From assembly GCA_015295885.1 (NCBI GenBank), contig DVEE01000537.1, positions 1 through 16,990 of the forward strand: a DNA stretch of 16,990 bases, written 5' to 3'. Shown piece by piece: positions 12,508-16,990 of the stretch; positions within the stretch are counted from its first letter, which is position 1; every line of letters begins with the position of its first letter. The DNA comes from Leptolyngbyaceae cyanobacterium M65_K2018_010. Lineage in GTDB: Bacteria > Cyanobacteriota > Cyanobacteriia > Phormidesmidales > Phormidesmidaceae. The notes beneath the pieces were generated by a model, which saw nothing but the letters and a program-made list of their open reading frames with translations, did no database searches and was not told where the DNA came from. The position numbers and the translations under genes are program-made.

Positions 12508-13881
12508 ATGAAGACTGATACATTTGTTTCTGGGACTCGGCCTGCGGCTCCAGAAGGCCCTGGAATGGTGATGAAGGCCGTGAATCAAGATCGTGACTCC
12601 TCTCCGTCGCGGCGATCGCGCCGTCGTCACCGCTGGCTCCTGCTGCTAGTCGCTCTGCCCCTGGCTGCAGGGGTCGGGTTGCGCCCGTGGAATCGATCGC
12701 CGCAGGCCTCGGCTGTTATGTCTCCCCTCCCGGTGGAGGTGGTCTCCCTCAAGGCCGTGGGCTCCTATCGCGTGGAACGGTCCTACGTCGGGGAATTAGT
12801 TGCCCAACGCCGTAGCTCCCTGGGGTTTGAGCAGGGGGGTAGGGTGGTGCAGGTATGGGTGGATGAGGGCGATCGCGTGGTGGCGGGTCAGCCCCTAGCC
12901 CAATTGGATACCCGCAGCCTGACTACCCAGCGCCAGCAGCTCGTTGCCCAGCGAGATCAGGCGATCGCCACCCTGAAGGAATTGCAGAATGGACCTCGCC
13001 CCCAATCCATCGCGGCCGCCCAGGCCGTTGTGGGGGATCTAAAGCAACAGGTCTCCCTGGCTCAGGCCCAACGCGATCGCCGCGTAGACCTCTACGAACG
13101 GGGCGCAATATCCCTAGAAGAGTTGGATCAACAATCCTTTGGCGCTGGCGCATTGGAAAGTCGCCTGGTGGCGGCCCAAAGTGAACTGGATGAACTGCTG
13201 GCTGGCACCCGTCCCGAACAAATCGCTGCCCAGGTAGCCCGAGTCAGGCAATTGGACGCCAGTCTGCAAGCGGTAGATGTGGAACTGGCCAAGGCGGTGA
13301 TCAGCGCTCCCTTTGGCGGCCGCATCAGTGAGCGGCTGGTGGACGAAGGCGTGGTGGTTAGTGGTGGCCAGCCGACACTGCAACTGACGGAAGGGGGCGC
13401 TACCGAGGCCCGCATTGGCCTACCCGTCGAGGTCGCCAACGGTCTACCCCTAGGCAGCCCCCAAACGGTCGAGGTCGGTGGTCGCCAGTTCCCGGCCACG
13501 ATCACAGCCCTGCTGCCGGATCTCGACGCCCGCAGTCGCACGGTTACAGCAGTGCTAACCCTGAACACTGCCGAAGACCTTACCCTAGGCCAGACCGCTC
13601 GGCTGCTGCTGAGCCAAACCCTACCCACCGACGGCTTCTGGCTACCGTCCACCGCCCTGGTGCAGGGAGAACAGGGCCTGTGGTCTGTGTATGTGGCGAA
13701 CCCAATCGCTGGGGCCGCCGCCTCGCCTCAAGTGACCCGCCAGCCCGTAGAGATTATCCATACCGAGGGCGATCGCGTGTTGGTGCAGGGCCTAGTGCAA
13801 CCTGGCGATCGCGTGATCATCTCTGGCTCCCATCGTGTGGTTCCTGGCCAGGTGGTCAGCCTCTCGGAGTCAGCCCTTTGA
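12508..13881 (+). CDS. RND efflux membrane fusion protein (HlyD/AcrA type)
   Basis: This 457-residue periplasmic adaptor links an inner-membrane RND pump to an outer-membrane channel. A basic cytoplasmic N-terminus (RRSRRRHR, 35-42) precedes one membrane anchor (43-58). The barrel-sandwich hybrid begins at about 86 and has the lipoyl-half motif VVQVWVDEGDRVVAGQPLAQLD (split over 113-134). An unusually clear coiled-coil hairpin runs from about 137 to 262, followed by the second lipoyl half ISAPFGGRISERLVDEG and the beta-barrel and membrane-proximal domains. The ATG at 12508 has GAGG (12497-12500) seven bases upstream. It is the first gene of the operon, about 125 nt after the predicted transcription start, and 151 bp before the permease gene. 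That gap is pyrimidine-rich without other features. The substrate is unknown. Confidence 0.92.
   Translation: MKTDTFVSGTRPAAPEGPGMVMKAVNQDRDSSPSRRSRRRHRWLLLLVALPLAAGVGLRPWNRSPQASAVMSPLPVEVVSLKAVGSYRVERSYVGELVAQRRSSLGFEQGGRVVQVWVDEGDRVVAGQPLAQLDTRSLTTQRQQLVAQRDQAIATLKELQNGPRPQSIAAAQAVVGDLKQQVSLAQAQRDRRVDLYERGAISLEELDQQSFGAGALESRLVAAQSELDELLAGTRPEQIAAQVARVRQLDASLQAVDVELAKAVISAPFGGRISERLVDEGVVVSGGQPTLQLTEGGATEARIGLPVEVANGLPLGSPQTVEVGGRQFPATITALLPDLDARSRTVTAVLTLNTAEDLTLGQTARLLLSQTLPTDGFWLPSTALVQGEQGLWSVYVANPIAGAAASPQVTRQPVEIIHTEGDRVLVQGLVQPGDRVIISGSHRVVPGQVVSLSESAL
12612..13812. repeat. Cluster of HIP1 palindromes (GCGATCGC)
   Basis: Six HIP1 sites fall in the fusion-protein gene, at 12612, 12869, 12961, 13073, 13769 and 13805. 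Others in the window include 27-34, 4407, 10837, 10932 and 11911. HIP1 is a hallmark of many cyanobacterial genomes and is concentrated in coding DNA. Confidence 0.8.
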
Positions 13882-14032
13882 CCCTAACCGCCCGCCTCAT
13901 AGAAAGCCTTTGATAAACGGGATCTCCCGGTGACCGTTCGATCTCCGTTGGTCTGCGGCAGTACCGATGGGCCGTCAAACTAGCTTGCCGCCGTTTCCTG
14001 TTCCCCACTCCCTTACCCCTCATCATCCGGCC

Positions 14033-16990
14033 ATGCTCAGTCTCTTCTACCGTAACCGTCAACTCCTGCTGCTCACCCTGATTCTGATTGTCGTCTGGGG
14101 GCTTTCCGCCTTTTTTACCCTACCTCGCATGGAAGACCCGGAAATTGTCCAGCGCTTCGCTCGCATTACCACCCTTTTGCCGGGAGCTACACCGGAGCGG
14201 GTCGAAACCCTGGTAACAGAAAAAATTGAGGATCGTCTATTCGAGTTAGAGGAGGTTGAGTCGCTGCAATCTACCTCAAGTACGGGAATTTCAGTGATTT
14301 CTGTGGAGTTGAAAGAAACCATTACCGATGTGGACTCGGTGTGGGCCAAGGTGCGCAGCAAGGTAGATGATGCGGTGCCCGACCTCCCCGCCGATGCCTC
14401 GGTGCCGGAGTATGCAGACAGTTCTACCAAGGCTAGTTCTCTGATTGTGGGTTTAACCTGGATGCTCGATACCGAGCCCAACTATGCCATTTTGGGACGA
14501 CTGTCAGCCAGCCTGGAAGATCGGCTGCGGGCTATTCCGGGTACGGATAAGGTGGAGATATTTGGAGAACCCGATGAGGAAATTCGGGTGGATATTGCTG
14601 CCTCAGAACTGGCTCGCCTGGGGCTAACGGCCCAGACCCTGGCCCAACAGATTGCCGCCAGCGATGCCAAGGTGTCGGCAGGGCAGTACCGCAGCGATCG
14701 CAGCGAATTTCTCCTAGAGGTGAATAGCAATTTGAGTTCCCTCGAGCAAATTCGAGCCATCCCCCTACGGGCAGGAACCGCCGGTCAGGTAGCCCAATTA
14801 GGAGATATCGCTACGGTTACTAAAACCAGCCAGGATCCGCCCACGGATTTGGCCCTGGTCGGTGGGCATCCAGCCATCGTTCTCTCGGCCCGGGTGGAAT
14901 CGGCCCAACGAGTGGACCAGTGGGCTCACCAGGCTCGCCGAGTATTAGCCGAGTTTCGTCAGGACTTACCCCAGGGGCTCGATCTCCAGGTGGTGCTTGA
15001 TCAGAGCCAGTATGTGCAGCAGCGACTCAACGGCGTGGTCAGTAACCTCATCCTCGGTTCTGCCCTGGTGATTGGGGTATCCTTGCTGATTTTGGGCTGG
15101 CAGTCTGCCCTGCTGGTGGGACTTGCTCTGCCCCTCACCGCCCTGATGGTGTTTGGGGCCATGCAAGTGCTGGGGGTGCCGCTCCATCAAATGTCAGTCA
15201 CGGGCATTATCATCGCCCTGGGCTTACTGATTGACAATGCCATTATTGCGGTAGACGAGGTGCAGGGGCGACTGCGCCAGGGGTTATCTCCGGCGGACGC
15301 GGTGCAGCAGACTGTTCGGCATCTCCTGGTGCCGCTGTTGGCTTCTACCTTAACCACCGTACTGGCCTTTGTCCCCATTGCCACCTCCCCTGGTAGCACT
15401 GGGGAGTTCATTGGCACCATTGGCCTGACCGTTATTCTGGCGTTAGTCAGTTCCCTGGTTCTATCCCTAACGGTCATCGGTGCTTTGGTGGGGCGGTTGC
15501 ACCGGTGGCAACCCCTACCTCTATCCTGGCACTGGTGGCAGCATGGCTTTTCCAACTCGACTCTGGCCCAGGGGTATCGATGGACGCTGCGAAGGGTTCT
15601 TCAACGCCCCTGGCTGGGAGTAGGGCTATCTCTGATTCTGCCAGTGATCGGCTTTGCGGTGTTTGGCAGCCTGCCCCAACAGTTCTTTCCGCCCACGAAT
15701 CGGGATCAGTTTCAAATTGAGTTTGAGTTGCCTGCCCTTGCCACTCTGAACGAAACCCAGGCCCAAATTCAGCAGGCCCGAGCCCTGGCTCTAACCCACC
15801 CGGAAGTGAAGGAAGTACATTGGTTTTTGGGTCGTAGTGCGCCACCGTTTTTCTACAACGTGCTCGACAATCGCCGCAATGCCCAGAACTATGCCCAGGG
15901 TTTGGTTCACCTCGCCAGTACCGATCAGATTCAGGAAACCATTCAAGCCCTGCAACAGGATCTGGATGCGGCCTTTCCCCAGGCTCAGGTGCTGGTTAGA
16001 CAATTGGAGCAGGGGCCACCCTTCGAGGCCCCCCTGGAGTTACGACTTTATGGTTCCAGCCCAACGGGGCTGCGGGAAATTGGCAACCGGCTGCGGGCAG
16101 AACTGGCCCAGGTGCCCGAGGTGATTCATACCCGCGCTAGCCTCACTGAAGCGCTGCCCAAACTGGCCCTGCAAGTGGATGAAGCCCAGTCCCGCCGCCT
16201 GGGACTAGATCATCAAGCTATTGCTGGCCAACTGAATGCTGCTCTGGAGGGTCGCACCGGTGGTTCCGTGTTAGACGGCAACCGGGATATTCCGGTGCGA
16301 GTGCGAGTTCCTACCCAGCAACAGGGAAATTTGAGCGCGATCGCCACAGTGGATATTGTCGCCTCCCAGGGAGAACTGCCCCTCGATGCGATCGCCGCCC
16401 TGGATTTGGTCCCCGATACGGCTACGGTCCAGCGTCGCGACGGACAGCGAGTCAATCTGGTACAGGGTTTTATCACCGCTGGAGCCTTGCCCAGTACTGT
16501 GCTGGCCGCCTTCCAGCAGCGCTTGAAAGATCAGGGGTTTGAACTGCCCCCTGGCTACCGCATTGAGTACGGTGGCGAAGCGGACGCAAGGGGCAATGCC
16601 ATCGGCAACCTACTCTCTACCGTGGGGGTGCTGGGTATTTTGATCACCGCCACCCTCGTGCTGTCCTTCAATTCCTTTGGCCTGGCTGCCCTGATTGGCT
16701 CAGTGGCAATTCTGGCCGTTGGTCTGGCCGCCCTAGCCTTGAAAGTCTTTGGGTCCCTGTTTGGGTTTACCGCTATCCTCGGCACCCTAGGACTGATGGG
16801 TCTAGCCATTAACGACTCCATCGTGGTGCTGGCGGCCCTACGCGACGATCCCCTAGCCCGCTGCGGCCATCCCCAGGCCACGGAAGAGGTGGTCTTCCAG
16901 GCCACCCGCCATGTGATCGCCACCACTGTCACTACCATTATTGGTTTTGTGCCGCTGATGCTTGATGAAACCAGCTTTTGGCCTCCCTTG
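14033..16990 (+). CDS. RND-family efflux permease (3' end outside window)
   Basis: An inner-membrane proton-driven pump of the AcrB-like RND superfamily. The frame is open for 986 codons to the last base; about 40-60 residues, including the last helices, lie beyond. A membrane helix (about 10-32) is followed by PRMEDPE and a porter domain (PGATPERVETLVTEKIED). Helices 2-6 lie at about 335-480, with GLLIDNAIIAVDE in helix 4 (Asp401-Asn402). A cytoplasmic loop, helix 7 (about 525-545) and a second porter domain follow. Helices 8-10 come from about 860 on, with GLAINDSIVVL (Asn927-Asp928) in helix 10. The helix 4 pair is D-N rather than the D-D of AcrB, and the helix 10 Lys of AcrB is replaced by Asn. 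The ATG has no clear ribosome binding site. It follows the fusion-protein gene in one operon. The substrate cannot be assigned. Confidence 0.92.
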   Translation, partial: MLSLFYRNRQLLLLTLILIVVWGLSAFFTLPRMEDPEIVQRFARITTLLPGATPERVETLVTEKIEDRLFELEEVESLQSTSSTGISVISVELKETITDVDSVWAKVRSKVDDAVPDLPADASVPEYADSSTKASSLIVGLTWMLDTEPNYAILGRLSASLEDRLRAIPGTDKVEIFGEPDEEIRVDIAASELARLGLTAQTLAQQIAASDAKVSAGQYRSDRSEFLLEVNSNLSSLEQIRAIPLRAGTAGQVAQLGDIATVTKTSQDPPTDLALVGGHPAIVLSARVESAQRVDQWAHQARRVLAEFRQDLPQGLDLQVVLDQSQYVQQRLNGVVSNLILGSALVIGVSLLILGWQSALLVGLALPLTALMVFGAMQVLGVPLHQMSVTGIIIALGLLIDNAIIAVDEVQGRLRQGLSPADAVQQTVRHLLVPLLASTLTTVLAFVPIATSPGSTGEFIGTIGLTVILALVSSLVLSLTVIGALVGRLHRWQPLPLSWHWWQHGFSNSTLAQGYRWTLRRVLQRPWLGVGLSLILPVIGFAVFGSLPQQFFPPTNRDQFQIEFELPALATLNETQAQIQQARALALTHPEVKEVHWFLGRSAPPFFYNVLDNRRNAQNYAQGLVHLASTDQIQETIQALQQDLDAAFPQAQVLVRQLEQGPPFEAPLELRLYGSSPTGLREIGNRLRAELAQVPEVIHTRASLTEALPKLALQVDEAQSRRLGLDHQAIAGQLNAALEGRTGGSVLDGNRDIPVRVRVPTQQQGNLSAIATVDIVASQGELPLDAIAALDLVPDTATVQRRDGQRVNLVQGFITAGALPSTVLAAFQQRLKDQGFELPPGYRIEYGGEADARGNAIGNLLSTVGVLGILITATLVLSFNSFGLAALIGSVAILAVGLAALALKVFGSLFGFTAILGTLGLMGLAINDSIVVLAALRDDPLARCGHPQATEEVVFQATRHVIATTVTTIIGFVPLMLDETSFWPPL

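Noticed and set aside
13128..13652. Long minus-strand open frame inside the fusion-protein gene (174 residues)
   Set aside because: It is a shadow of a well-supported gene, rich in Ser/Arg, with no recognisable domain.

Overview
The window reads as chromosomal DNA of a cyanobacterium, probably a GC-rich, Leptolyngbya-like or related filamentous lineage (the lineage is inference). Three things point this way: many copies of the palindrome GCGATCGC (HIP1), a near-complete NblS/Hik33 sensor kinase, and a CAAD/CURT1-type thylakoid protein. No rRNA, tRNA, CRISPR array, transposase or phage gene was seen. Most of the region is ordinary core genome, so the interest lies mainly in regulatory DNA and in small or unassigned proteins.

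Layout. Positions 2-1789 (+) hold nblS, cut at its 5' end by the window edge. Positions 2115-3602 (-) hold gatB, with a clear intrinsic terminator at 1992-2020. Positions 3704-4234 (-) hold a lipoprotein made of two copies of one Cys-containing module; its presumed mRNA leader is almost exactly a tandem 21-bp duplication. About 500 bp without a convincing gene follow. Next come a 65-residue Cys-rich protein (4796-4993, +), a DUF3052-like protein (5045-5524, -), an RluA/RluD-type pseudouridine synthase (5560-6519, +) and HflX (6516-8282, -). The last two are convergent and overlap at their stop codons. hflX lacks a convincing canonical start codon.

Positions 8422-9345 (+) hold an exported ChaN-like protein. 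A small basic protein (9425-9598) follows, behind a palindromic promoter region, then a CAAD/CURT1-type membrane protein (9758-10183) with a good promoter. A 437-residue membrane protein (10336-11649) appears to contain two related winged-helix-like modules.

The last 5 kb is an efflux locus: a divergent PadR-type repressor (11788-12330, -), a membrane fusion protein (12508-13881, +) and an RND permease (14033 to the window end, open and truncated). Two perfect 20-bp dyads (12355-12374 and 12389-12408) lie in the divergent promoter region, one inside a TTGACA-N16-TATAAC promoter. The PadR protein probably represses both itself and the pump, releasing both when it binds a ligand. No TolC-type outer-membrane gene is visible.

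I found no clear case of a wholly new multi-gene system. The best leads are the PadR operator pair, the hflX start, the duplicated-module membrane protein, and the palindromic control regions at 9354-9400 and 10265-10314.
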